Below are positions 8,203-15,791 of a DNA stretch of 64,000 nt, in pieces (positions within the stretch are counted from its first letter, which is position 1; every line of letters begins with the position of its first letter). The translations under genes and the position numbers were made by a program. The DNA is from Rhodanobacter spathiphylli B39. Its GTDB lineage: Bacteria; Pseudomonadota; Gammaproteobacteria; Xanthomonadales; Rhodanobacteraceae. Under the pieces are notes generated by a model. That model made no database searches and was not told the origin of the DNA. It worked only from the letters and a program-made list of their open reading frames with translations. The stretch covers positions 124,001 to 188,000 of the forward strand of contig NZ_AJXT01000004.1 in the NCBI RefSeq assembly GCF_000264295.1, read 5' to 3'.

Positions 8203-10010
8203 TGGGCAGGGGAAGCGTGGCCCGGCAGTGCCCCGAGCTGCGCCGGGTCCAGCCGCAGCACCGGGTAGGCGCCCACCTGCTGGTCGGCGTACCAGGGCGA
8301 GCGCCGGTAGAACCAGTTCAGGCGGGCGTAGCTGTCGGCGGCGAAGGCGGGGTCGTCGTGCAGCTTCTGCTCGAACGCGGCCTTCAGCGCCGGGTCCTTC
8401 GCGGTCATTTCGCGCGCCAGCTTTTCCAGCACGCGCGGTTCGCCGTATTCCTTGGCTTCGAAGACCGCATCGAGCTCACCCCATTGCAGCAGCGAATCGG
8501 GTGCCTGCGGCTCGAGCAGGTTGATCGCCACGTTGGCCGCCCGCTGGTTCATCGGCACGATCACCGAACCAGCCGGCAGGGTGGCTTCGCGCGACACCGA
8601 ATGCAGCTTGAAGTCGCGCAGCATCACGTGCCCTTCGAACGACTTGTTCGCCCACTGCGGATCATCCAGCTGATAACCCGTGGCGCGGATCGTGATCGGC
8701 GCGCTGGTGCGCCGGTAGACGATGCCGTGCGCGTCGAGCCGGTCGATGATCCGTGTCCACTGCGCGGGCACCACGTAGGCCGCCGGCGGCGTCACGGAAA
8801 TGGCGGGCAGCAGGCCATTCCGGTTCGGGATGGTGTAAGTCTCGGGGTGGCTCGGGTCGTAGTGGATCCATTCGCTGTTGGAGATGTCGCTGTGGCTCAG
8901 CGTGAACGCGAAACCCTTCAGCGTGTACGGCGTGGATTGCGGATCGGGCCGGAAGGTGAGCGGCACCACGGCTTCGGCGTTGCCCGCGCGGGCGACGGTA
9001 TCGGCATCGGCCTTCGCGGTGGCGGCCAGCAGGGCGGCGGGATGGCGGTTGACCTGCTCCAGCATCAGCTCGACCAGGTCGTACACCGCGTGCACGCGGT
9101 TCGCGTAGGGTTTCAGCATGTGCGTTTCGATCAGCAGCGCCGGCCGGTTCTGCAGCGCCGCGTAGCCGGTGGAAAAGCGCGGTCCCGAACCGAAGTTCAC
9201 GATGCCCTGGCGTGGATCGGTGCCGTTCTTGAACTCCAGGTAGATCGAGGCGAGGTGGCCGCGCTTCTCGTACGCCGGCAGCGCGTGCCTGACGATCGCG
9301 TCCTGCTGCCACTGGCTCACCGCCGGGTCGAGCTTGTGCGGGTCCTCGGTGTACCAGGTGAGGTCGTACTGGTAGTCCGCGCCGTCGGTGGTGTGCACGT
9401 CGATCAGGAAATCCGGCAGCCAGCGCTGCCACAGCTTCAGCCACGCGCGCATTTCCGGCGCATCGGCCTTGACGTAGTCGCGGTTGAGGTTGAGGTACTG
9501 CGACTGGCCGCGAAAGCCCATGCTGGCCGGGCCGTTCTGGTTGATGCGGTGGTACGGGCTGGAGTTCTCGTGGCCGTCCACGCTGAACACCGGGATGTAG
9601 ACCAGCACCACATGGTCGAGCAGGTGTGGGTACTTGCCGCTGACCGCGATATCGCGCAGCAGCATCAGCCCCGCATCCTTGCCCTCGATCTCGCCCGGGT
9701 GGATGCCCGCCTGCACCAGCACCACCGGCTTGTGCATGGCGCGTGCGGCGGCCGGGTCGAACGTGCCGTCGGCGCTGGCGATCACCACCGTCATTGGCCG
9801 GCCCTCCGGCGTGGTACCAAACGTTTCCACGCGGATCATGCCGGGCGCCGCCTGCTGCAGCCGCTGCAGGTAGTCCAGCGTGTCGGCGTAGCTCGGCGTG
9901 GTGCGGAACTGCGCGGCTTCGGCTGGTGTGGTCCAGTCGGTGCCGGTGGCGCGGGCGCCGCAAGCTGCTGCGCCGAGCAGGACGAAAGCCAGGACGTGGC
10001 GAAGATTCAT
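8196..10010 (-). CDS. M14 family zinc carboxypeptidase, secreted or lipoprotein
   Basis: A 604-residue protein with a hydrophobic N-terminus ending in a lipobox-like GAAAC (C17) and an M14 carboxypeptidase domain. The zinc ligands HPGE (H104/E107) and a later H206 (DVHTTDG) are visible, as are substrate-site residues in NSSPYHRINQNGP. The C-terminal half (after about residue 330) is less recognisable. It probably trims peptides in the periplasm. The ATG at 10010 overlaps the stop of the DUF502 gene as ATGA, implying translational coupling; the frame continues open upstream, but that segment is antisense-like and overlaps DUF502. The protein is longer than classic M14 enzymes. Confidence 0.85.
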   Translation of the reverse strand: MNLRHVLAFVLLGAAACGARATGTDWTTPAEAAQFRTTPSYADTLDYLQRLQQAAPGMIRVETFGTTPEGRPMTVVIASADGTFDPAAARAMHKPVVLVQAGIHPGEIEGKDAGLMLLRDIAVSGKYPHLLDHVVLVYIPVFSVDGHENSSPYHRINQNGPASMGFRGQSQYLNLNRDYVKADAPEMRAWLKLWQRWLPDFLIDVHTTDGADYQYDLTWYTEDPHKLDPAVSQWQQDAIVRHALPAYEKRGHLASIYLEFKNGTDPRQGIVNFGSGPRFSTGYAALQNRPALLIETHMLKPYANRVHAVYDLVELMLEQVNRHPAALLAATAKADADTVARAGNAEAVVPLTFRPDPQSTPYTLKGFAFTLSHSDISNSEWIHYDPSHPETYTIPNRNGLLPAISVTPPAAYVVPAQWTRIIDRLDAHGIVYRRTSAPITIRATGYQLDDPQWANKSFEGHVMLRDFKLHSVSREATLPAGSVIVPMNQRAANVAINLLEPQAPDSLLQWGELDAVFEAKEYGEPRVLEKLAREMTAKDPALKAAFEQKLHDDPAFAADSYARLNWFYRRSPWYADQQVGAYPVLRLDPAQLGALPGHASPAHP

Positions 10011-10684
10011 GCGTGCGGCTCCGGGGTGTCCTGGCGCAACTGGGGCGGCGAGGCCGGCAAGGTGTCGGGTGCCACCGCGCCGCCGGAAATGATGAAGGCC
10101 ATCGCCTGGTCCATGGTCCAGTCGGTCGGCGTCAGTTCGTCCACCGGCACCAGTTCCAGATAGCCACCGGTGGGATTGGGCGTGGTCGGGATATAGACGG
10201 CCGCCATCTCCCGACCGCTGCCTTCCTCGATCATCACCCGGGTGACGAAACCGACCACCTTCATGCCGCGACGGGGAAAGTCGATCAGCACCACCCGCTG
10301 CATGCCGCTGGGCTTGTTCTGCAGCACCGCCATCAGCTTCTTGGTGCCGCCGTAGATCGTCTGCACCAGCGGAATGCGCGCCAGCAGTCCATCGAACGCC
10401 GTGAGGAAGCGCTGGCCGATCACCCGGTTTGCAATGAAGCCCAGCAGGTACAGCGCCACCAGCGTGATCACCAGCGCAAGAATGAAGTTGAGCCATTCCA
10501 TGTTCAGTGATTCGGCGGTGCGCGGCGCCACCAGCGCCAGTGTGCCGAGCAACCCCGCCACCAGCGGCGCGCCGATGCCGGCCAGCATCCCGAGGATGAA
10601 CTTGAACACCAGCCAGGTCACCCACAGCGGGATGAAGGTGAGCAGGCCGGTGAGCAGGTAGCGCTTGACGCGAAACGGTCGCAT
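10007..10684 (-). CDS. DUF502 family membrane protein
   Basis: A 225-residue protein with two N-terminal transmembrane segments (about residues 8-30 and 58-82) and the conserved DUF502 features IPLVQTIYGGTKKL, VVLIDFPRRGM and VYIPTTPNPTGGYL. It sits in the inner membrane; the role of the family is unknown, although plant homologues (LCV/COV1) act in trafficking. The start at 10684 (MRPFRVKRY) fits the family N-terminus; a longer frame from 10804 has no matching sequence. It is the first gene of a two-gene unit with the M14 peptidase, sharing an ATGA junction. Confidence 0.85.
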   Translation of the reverse strand: MRPFRVKRYLLTGLLTFIPLWVTWLVFKFILGMLAGIGAPLVAGLLGTLALVAPRTAESLNMEWLNFILALVITLVALYLLGFIANRVIGQRFLTAFDGLLARIPLVQTIYGGTKKLMAVLQNKPSGMQRVVLIDFPRRGMKVVGFVTRVMIEEGSGREMAAVYIPTTPNPTGGYLELVPVDELTPTDWTMDQAMAFIISGGAVAPDTLPASPPQLRQDTPEPHA

Positions 10685-10749
10685 GGGGTGATGGTCCGGG
10701 ATGCGGGGGATGCCCGCATTGTAGGCGGGGGCGAGTCGCTGCGTCGCAG

Positions 10750-10775
10750 GTAGGAGCGCACCCTGTGCGCGATGC
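10750..10775. repeat. REP element with GTAG head
   Basis: GTAGGAGCGCACCCTGTGCGC followed by GATGC is a GTAG tetranucleotide attached to an imperfect palindrome (GCGCAC/GTGCGC), the architecture of REP sequences mobilised by RAYT transposases. Similar GTAGGAGCGCAC-type elements are common in Pseudomonas and xanthomonads. It is intergenic, between the divergent DUF502 gene and the small membrane protein gene. Confidence 0.7.
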
Positions 10776-10958
10776 TTTTGACCCCGGAAAATCCCACAAG
10801 ACAAAAAAATGGCCGCAGCGCGCAGCGCCAGACGCCAGCGCGAAATCGCGAGTGCCGCGCATCAACGCCCACCAGCACGAAGGTACGACCAGTGCGTGCG
10901 ATCCGTTAGGCTAGGCGCCAGCATCACCCAGCCACACTCACCCCGCCAAGGAATGCCC

Positions 10959-11255
10959 ATGTCGAACGCCACTCCCCGAAATCAGTCTGCGTTGGCCATC
11001 GTTGCCGTCGCCGTGTTCTTTGCCGCGCTGGTCAGCGGTCAGCCCCTGGCCGTCCTCGTCGGTGTCACGATCGCCCTGGTGGGCATGGCGTGGCGGCGGC
11101 AGCCGGCGCATCGCAAGGCCGGCACCGCGCTGGTCTTCGGCGGCTTCATGTTCGCGCTGGTGGCGATGATGTTCAACGTGGGCTACCAGTTGGGCAAGGA
11201 CATGGCCCATCGCGACCAGATGCGGGAAACGGCCGCGCAGACCCTCCCGCACTGA
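10959..11255 (+). CDS. Small hypothetical membrane protein (98 aa)
   Basis: A short protein of 98 residues with about three hydrophobic segments (residues 9-25, 26-42 and 56-75) joined by an Arg-rich loop, and a polar tail. I recognise no family. The ATG at 10959 has AAGGA six bases upstream; an earlier in-frame ATG at 10953 overlaps that ribosome-binding site. It stands alone between the divergent DUF502 gene and the sigma-factor gene. The hydrophobic pattern and good RBS support coding. Confidence 0.6.
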   Translation: MSNATPRNQSALAIVAVAVFFAALVSGQPLAVLVGVTIALVGMAWRRQPAHRKAGTALVFGGFMFALVAMMFNVGYQLGKDMAHRDQMRETAAQTLPH

Positions 11256-11604
11256 GCGCGCGTCCGACCGGGGCGACGCCGCTTCATTGAAACAGGCGCT
11301 GCTGGCCCGATCAGAGGACCGTGACGACGCGCGGATGGCGAGGTCACGAGGTCGAGGCACCCACCACCGCGCGACGAAGCACTGCCGCGAGCACCCGCAG
11401 CAGGCTGACGCAGGCGCCGACGGCCGGGATCGCGCGCAGGCATTCGAGCCTGGCGCCCGCGCCGATCCGTACGTGCCGGCCGCGCACATGCCCGGTGGAA
11501 ACACGATGTCCCAGTCATCCCCCCTCGCTGCGTGGCGGCAAGCCGCCGTGATTTTTTTCGCGGCCGTGCGAATCATGGGATGAACAAGGGGAAGATCAGC
11601 ATCC
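11256..11604. other. Intergenic region before ECF sigma gene, no clear gene
   Basis: These 349 bases lack a convincing gene. A minus-strand frame of about 45 codons from a GTG near 11487 encodes a hydrophobic stretch (IPAVGACVSLLRVLAAVL) but has no clear ribosome-binding site and no recognised homologue. The sigma-factor promoter presumably lies at the right end, where an AT-rich patch (GATTTTTTTCG) occurs near 11550. Confidence 0.4.
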
Positions 11605-12132
11605 ATGACGGCCAGACCACACCAGCAACGCTTCGAATCACTGCTGCACGAACATCGCCGGATCGTGTTCAAGGTCGCCGGCCTGTACAGCCGCAGCGCC
11701 GCTGACCGCGATGACCTGGTGCAGGAGATCAGCGCGCAGCTGTGGCGCTCGTTCGGCAGCTATGACGAGGCGCGCGCGAAGTTCTCCACCTGGATGTACC
11801 GCATCGCGCTGAACGTGGCGATTTCGCAGGCGCGGCGCGAGCGCTGGTCGGAATCCGACCGTTTCGAGCCGCTGGAAACGCATCACCTGGAGACGGTCGG
11901 CGGGGGCGAGGGCATCGCCGAACCGGACGAACGGCTGACCGCGCTGTACGCCTTCATCGGCCAGCTCGATCCGCTCAATCGCGCACTGATCCTGCTGTAC
12001 CTGGAAGACCGCAACTACACCGAGATGGCCGAGATCCTCGGCATCAGCGAAACCAACGTGGCGACCAAGATCAGCCGCATCAAGCAGAAACTGCGCGGCC
12101 AGATGACCGCTGCACAAACCACCGGAGCATGA
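11605..12132 (+). CDS. ECF-type RNA polymerase sigma factor
   Basis: This 175-residue protein has the two-domain ECF layout: sigma region 2 (about residues 10-80, with DRDDLVQEISAQLWRS and FSTWMYRIALNVA) and region 4 (about 112-165, with YTEMAEILGISETNVATKIS as the DNA-binding helix-turn-helix). There is no region 1 or 3. It directs core polymerase to a dedicated promoter set. The ATG at 11605 follows an AAGGGGAAG ribosome-binding site. Its stop overlaps the start of the next gene (ATGA), so the downstream membrane protein is the obvious candidate for its regulator. The inducing signal cannot be inferred. Confidence 0.92.
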   Translation: MTARPHQQRFESLLHEHRRIVFKVAGLYSRSAADRDDLVQEISAQLWRSFGSYDEARAKFSTWMYRIALNVAISQARRERWSESDRFEPLETHHLETVGGGEGIAEPDERLTALYAFIGQLDPLNRALILLYLEDRNYTEMAEILGISETNVATKISRIKQKLRGQMTAAQTTGA

Positions 12133-12800
12133 CGATGGAACTGGATGAACTGAAGCAGGCGTGGGCACGCATGGAAATCCGCCAGGAAGGCATGGAGGCC
12201 CTGTTGCGCCAGGATTTCCGCGAGCGCCGGATGGAGAAGTCGCGCGCTTCGCTGCGTCGCACGCTGTGCTGGCTGGGGCTGGAAGTGGTCGGCTGGATCG
12301 TCTTCGTGGTGTGGGTGGCCTCGTTCTGGGTGGCGCACCGGAACGTGCCGCATTTCCTGGTGATGGGCTTGTTGCTGCACGTGTATGGCGTTGCCGCGAT
12401 CTGGTCGTGTGCCACGCAACTGTTCCTGCTGGCGCGGATCTACCTGTTCGATGCGCCGGTGCTGGTCTTGCAGCGGTGGCTGGCGCAGCTTCGGCGGTTC
12501 CGTGTCTACAGTACGCTGGGACTCGGCCTGCCATGGTGGTGCCTGTGGTTGCTGGTGCCGCTGGTGGCGATCGCGGACTTTGCCGGCGTGGATCTCTACG
12601 CGGCGGGCGCGTCCTGGATCTGGGCGAACATGGCTGTGGGACTGCTCGGGATCGCCTTCAGTGTGTGGCTGGCGCGTCGCGTGGCGGGGCGACCGATCCG
12701 CTCGCCGTTCCTGCAGCGCATCGTCGATGACATGAGTGGCCGCAACCTGCTCGGTGCGTCGCGCCAGCTGGACGAAATCGCGCGCTTCGAGCAGGCGTGA
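12129..12800 (+). CDS. Membrane protein, putative partner of the ECF sigma factor
   Basis: A 223-residue protein. It opens with a soluble amphipathic segment (MELDELKQAWARMEIRQEGM, a motif seen in proteins encoded after xanthomonad ECF genes), followed by about four transmembrane helices (roughly residues 48-68, 76-96, 132-152 and 160-180) and a basic C-terminal tail. It has no zinc-binding anti-sigma motif. ATGA coupling to the sigma gene suggests it binds or senses for the sigma factor, but this is context only. The start may be the ATG at 12129 or the one at 12135. Confidence 0.75.
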   Translation: MTMELDELKQAWARMEIRQEGMEALLRQDFRERRMEKSRASLRRTLCWLGLEVVGWIVFVVWVASFWVAHRNVPHFLVMGLLLHVYGVAAIWSCATQLFLLARIYLFDAPVLVLQRWLAQLRRFRVYSTLGLGLPWWCLWLLVPLVAIADFAGVDLYAAGASWIWANMAVGLLGIAFSVWLARRVAGRPIRSPFLQRIVDDMSGRNLLGASRQLDEIARFEQA

Positions 12801-12812
12801 CGGTTCGCACGG

Positions 12813-13265
12813 TCACCGCGCCTTCGGTTTCAGCCGCACGTAGATCTGCTTGCGCACCACCGCGATGACCTTGCCTGACGCGGTGGTCACCTCGGTCTCG
12901 AACCAGCGCAGTACCTTCTCGCCGCCGGCGGCGGCCGCGCGCAGTTCATCGACCACGCCGGGTTCGAGCTTGAAGTGGGCGTAGACGTCCTCGTAGCCCG
13001 GCGCCACGAAGTCGATCGTGCCGGCCTTGTCCCACACGTAGTAGTCGCTGCCCAGCTGGTGCATCGCCAGCAGCATCCAGAACGGATCGACCATCGCGAA
13101 CAGGTTGCCGCCGAACTGGCTCTTCACGTAATTGCGATTCCACGGCCGCAGTCGCAGCACCACCTTCGCCTCGGTGTAGTCGTCGCTGAGCGACTGCAGG
13201 CGGATCGCGTTGAACAGGAACGGCGGCCACAGGTTGAGCAGGCGGCGGAAGGTGGAGGCGCGCAT
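12813..13265 (-). CDS. DUF4442 hotdog-fold protein
   Basis: A 150-residue protein with the DUF4442 signature, including LWPPFLFNAIRL, a PWNRNYVKSQFGGNLFAMVDPFW core and a C-terminal KQIYVRLK strand. The family adopts a thioesterase-like hotdog fold; substrates are unknown. The start at 13265 (MRASTFRRLLNLWPPF) matches the family; the upstream frame to 13535 runs through an intergenic repeat and is not coding. It is convergent with the sigma/membrane pair, with 12 bases between stop codons, and nothing else links it to them. Confidence 0.85.
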   Translation of the reverse strand: MRASTFRRLLNLWPPFLFNAIRLQSLSDDYTEAKVVLRLRPWNRNYVKSQFGGNLFAMVDPFWMLLAMHQLGSDYYVWDKAGTIDFVAPGYEDVYAHFKLEPGVVDELRAAAAGGEKVLRWFETEVTTASGKVIAVVRKQIYVRLKPKAR

Positions 13266-13354
13266 GGGGATTCGTCGGATGCCGGGGGAATGACGAATCT
13301 TACATGAGCATACGGTGGCGTACGGAATGGCATGCCTTGCCTCGCGCTGCCTTG

Positions 13355-13481
13355 CTCCTCCCCCTGCTTGCCCGGAGGGCGAGCAGGGGAAGGTCGGGAG
13401 GGGGTGCTTCAGTGCTCGGGGATTTGAAAACCAGGAGCGAGAGCGACCCCACCCCAGCCCTCCCCTGCAGGCAGGGGAGGG
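13355..13481. repeat. C-rich intergenic inverted repeats
   Basis: Two imperfect palindromes: 13355-13391 (CTCCCCCTGCTTGCCC, spacer, GGGCGAGCAGGGGAAG) and 13443-13481 (GCGACCCCACCCCAGCCCTC followed by CCCTGCAGGCAGGGGAGGG). The second matches, in inverted orientation, the element at 49494-49533 and resembles 58839-58877. They form a dispersed extragenic repeat family. Confidence 0.65.
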
Positions 13482-13535
13482 AGCAGGTGGCCTTGTGGCG
13501 GGTGGAATGCTCTGGCGTTCCCCGTTCTCCAACAA

Positions 13536-14399
13536 TCAGAACAACAGCGATGCCATCTTCCGCCGGTAGCGGCTGACCAGTTCGGCGTCGTCGAGGGTGG
13601 CGAAGGCCGCCAGCAGGCGCTTCCTGCCCTGGCCGTCGTTCCAGTCGCGCGCCTTCTGCAGGATCAGCAGGAACTGGTCGAGCCCGCCGGCGGCGTCGCC
13701 TTCGAGCAGCAGTCGCACGCCGAGTTGATCGTGGGCTTCCCAGTCTTCGGCGTTGGCTTGCAGGCGCTGCAGCAGCGCCACCCGTTCCGGCGCGTCCTGC
13801 AGCGAATGGGCCAGCTCCAGTTCGCTGCGCAGGCGCACGGCGCGTGCGTCGGTGGCGAGGTTGGCAGGCAGGGCGGCGAGTTCGGCTTCGGCCGCGTCGA
13901 TCTGCCCGTTGCGCATCAGCGCCACGGCCAGGTCCAGTTTCAGTTCGGGCTTGTTCGGCTCGGCGGCGATCGCCTGCTGCAGGCGGTTCACGGCCTGGGC
14001 GGGTTCCTCGGCGGTGGCGGCGGCTTCATTGCCCGCCGCTGCTTCCAGCGGCTGAACGTGGCGCAGCAGGAATTCGCGCAACTGGCCTTCGGGCAGGGCG
14101 CCGGCGAAACCGTCGAGCACCTGGCCATCCTTCACCAGCATCACGGTGGGGATGCTCTTGATGCCGAACATGCCGGCCAGCTCCTGCTGGGTGTCCACGT
14201 CGACCTTGCCCAGCCGGAACGCGCCGTTGAATTCGGCGGCGAGCTTTTCCAGCATCGGGCCCAGCGTCTTGCACGGTTCGCACCAGGTGGCCCAGAAGTC
14301 GACCAGGATCGGCGTGCTCAGCGAGGCCTGCAGCACGTCGGCTTCGAAGGTCTGCTGGTCCACGTCGAAGACGTGGGAAACGGTGGCAGCATCGGTCAC
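13536..14399 (-). CDS. cnoX: CnoX-type chaperedoxin (thioredoxin plus TPR)
   Basis: A 287-residue protein with an N-terminal thioredoxin domain (residues 1-115, active site WCEPC with C40/C43) and a C-terminal TPR region (about 130-287) ending in the conserved WNDGQGRKRLLAAF. This is the YbbN/CnoX architecture: a cytoplasmic holdase that protects proteins from oxidation and hands them to folding chaperones. Both active-site cysteines are present here, unlike the SxxC of Escherichia coli YbbN, so it may be redox-active. It is transcribed away from the pqi operon; the 124 bases between 14399 and 14524 must hold both promoters. Confidence 0.92.
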   Translation of the reverse strand: MTDAATVSHVFDVDQQTFEADVLQASLSTPILVDFWATWCEPCKTLGPMLEKLAAEFNGAFRLGKVDVDTQQELAGMFGIKSIPTVMLVKDGQVLDGFAGALPEGQLREFLLRHVQPLEAAAGNEAAATAEEPAQAVNRLQQAIAAEPNKPELKLDLAVALMRNGQIDAAEAELAALPANLATDARAVRLRSELELAHSLQDAPERVALLQRLQANAEDWEAHDQLGVRLLLEGDAAGGLDQFLLILQKARDWNDGQGRKRLLAAFATLDDAELVSRYRRKMASLLF

Positions 14400-14523
14400 G
14401 GGAAACTCCAGCTTGGTGAATGTCGGTTCAGATCAGGGCTCCCGCGCAGCATATCAAGCAGCGCGTTCACGCCAGATTTGCGAGAATCCACGGACTGTCA
14501 CGCCGAAGCAAGGCACCGGTTGC

Positions 14524-15141
14524 ATGGGCAAGGCCTTTCCAGAAAAGCTGCTGATCTGCGAGCACTGCGACACGGTCTATCGCCGGCGCGTGCTGGAGCG
14601 TGGGGAAGTGGCGCGCTGCGCGCTGTGCGCCGCAGAGCTGGAGCGCTACCACCTGCTGAGCGTGAACGCGATGCTGGCGCTGATCCTGACCGCGGCGATC
14701 GTGTTCGTGCAGGCCAACCTGTGGCCGATCGTGACCCTGGGTCTGAGCGGCCAGCACAGCAGCACCACCTTGTGGGGCGTGATCCTGGCGATGTGGCGCG
14801 AGCATTCGCAGGTCGTCTCGGTGCTGGTGGCCACCACGCTGTTCTTCTTCCCCTTGCTGAAAATGTCCCTGCTGGGCTGGCTGCTGTGGTTTGCCCGCGG
14901 CGGTCGCCGCGCGCCGGGTTTCGTGCCGCTGATGGTGATCCTGCACCGGCTGGGCCCGTGGACGATGAGCGAGGTGTTCGTGCTCGGCGCGCTGGTGGCG
15001 ATCGTCAAGGCGCACACCTATTTCGACGTCACCGCCGATCCGGGTATCTACGCCTACGCGGCGCTGACCCTGCTGATCACCATCTTCGCGGGCGTGGACC
15101 TGCGCCAGTTGTGGGACGAGGACCTGGAGCCGGCCGCATGA
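14524..15141 (+). CDS. pqiA: PqiA-like membrane protein, first half
   Basis: This 205-residue protein begins with a zinc-ribbon-like CEHCDTVY...CALC pair and has about four transmembrane helices (around residues 44-64, 92-115, 140-158 and 166-186), matching one PqiA domain. In E. coli PqiA the domain is duplicated in one chain; here the two halves are separate genes joined by an ATGA overlap. It is an inner-membrane component of the PqiABC lipid-transport and stress system. The ATG at 14524 is chosen because the family N-terminus starts there. Confidence 0.88.
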   Translation: MGKAFPEKLLICEHCDTVYRRRVLERGEVARCALCAAELERYHLLSVNAMLALILTAAIVFVQANLWPIVTLGLSGQHSSTTLWGVILAMWREHSQVVSVLVATTLFFFPLLKMSLLGWLLWFARGGRRAPGFVPLMVILHRLGPWTMSEVFVLGALVAIVKAHTYFDVTADPGIYAYAALTLLITIFAGVDLRQLWDEDLEPAA

Positions 15142-15791
15142 GCGCCCTGCCGCGCGCCGCCGAGCTGGGGCTGATCGCCTGCACCGTATGCGGGCTGGTG
15201 TGCCGCAACGTGCCGGGCGACGCGCAGCTGGACGGCGACGGCGTGGACGACGCGATGGCCTGCCCGCGCTGCGCCAGCACGCTGCGCCGGCGCAAGCCGG
15301 ACAGCTTCGCGCGGACCTGGGCGCTGCTGATCGCCGCGTTCCTGATGTACATCCCGGCCAACGTGCTGCCGATCATGCGCACCGCCAGCCTCAACGACAT
15401 CGACGACAACACCATCATCAGCGGCGTGGTGGAGTTGTGGCGGGCCGGCTCGCCGAACCTGGCGGTGATCGTGTTCACCGCCAGCATCGTGGTGCCGGTG
15501 CTGAAGTTCCTTGCCCTCAGCGTGTTGCTGGTGAGCAGCCAGCGGGGCAGCGGCTGGGCCCGGCTGCAGCGTGCGAAGCTGTACCGGCTGGTCGAGCTGA
15601 TCGGCTACTGGTCGATGCTGGACGTGTTCGTGGTGGCGCTGCTGACGGCGCTGGTGCGCTTCAGCGTGCTGAGCCTGGTGGAACCGCTGCCGGGCGTGAT
15701 CTTTTTCGGGCTGACCGTGGTGCTGACCATGTTTGCCTCGATGAGTTTTGACCCCCGCCTGATCTGGGACGGCAAGGATTCAGATGACTGA
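15138..15791 (+). CDS. pqiA: PqiA-like membrane protein, second half
   Basis: A 217-residue second PqiA domain. It has an N-terminal CTVCGLVC...CPRC zinc-ribbon-like motif, then four transmembrane helices with the conserved FLMYIPANVLPIM and IGYWSMLDVFVVALL segments. It starts at 15138 inside the stop of the first half (ATGA) and its own end overlaps pqiB by eight bases, so it is strongly coupled to both. It probably pairs with the first half to rebuild the two-domain PqiA that carries PqiB in the inner membrane. Confidence 0.88.
   Translation: MSALPRAAELGLIACTVCGLVCRNVPGDAQLDGDGVDDAMACPRCASTLRRRKPDSFARTWALLIAAFLMYIPANVLPIMRTASLNDIDDNTIISGVVELWRAGSPNLAVIVFTASIVVPVLKFLALSVLLVSSQRGSGWARLQRAKLYRLVELIGYWSMLDVFVVALLTALVRFSVLSLVEPLPGVIFFGLTVVLTMFASMSFDPRLIWDGKDSDD

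Noticed and set aside
5931-10163. Plus-strand frame of 1410 codons, the longest in the window
   Set aside because: It is the antisense shadow of the second M13 gene and the M14 gene; composition and lack of motifs show that it is not coding.
13266-13535. N-terminal extension of the DUF4442 protein
   Set aside because: The in-frame extension reads through the C-rich repeat and does not resemble any protein; the family N-terminus begins at 13265.
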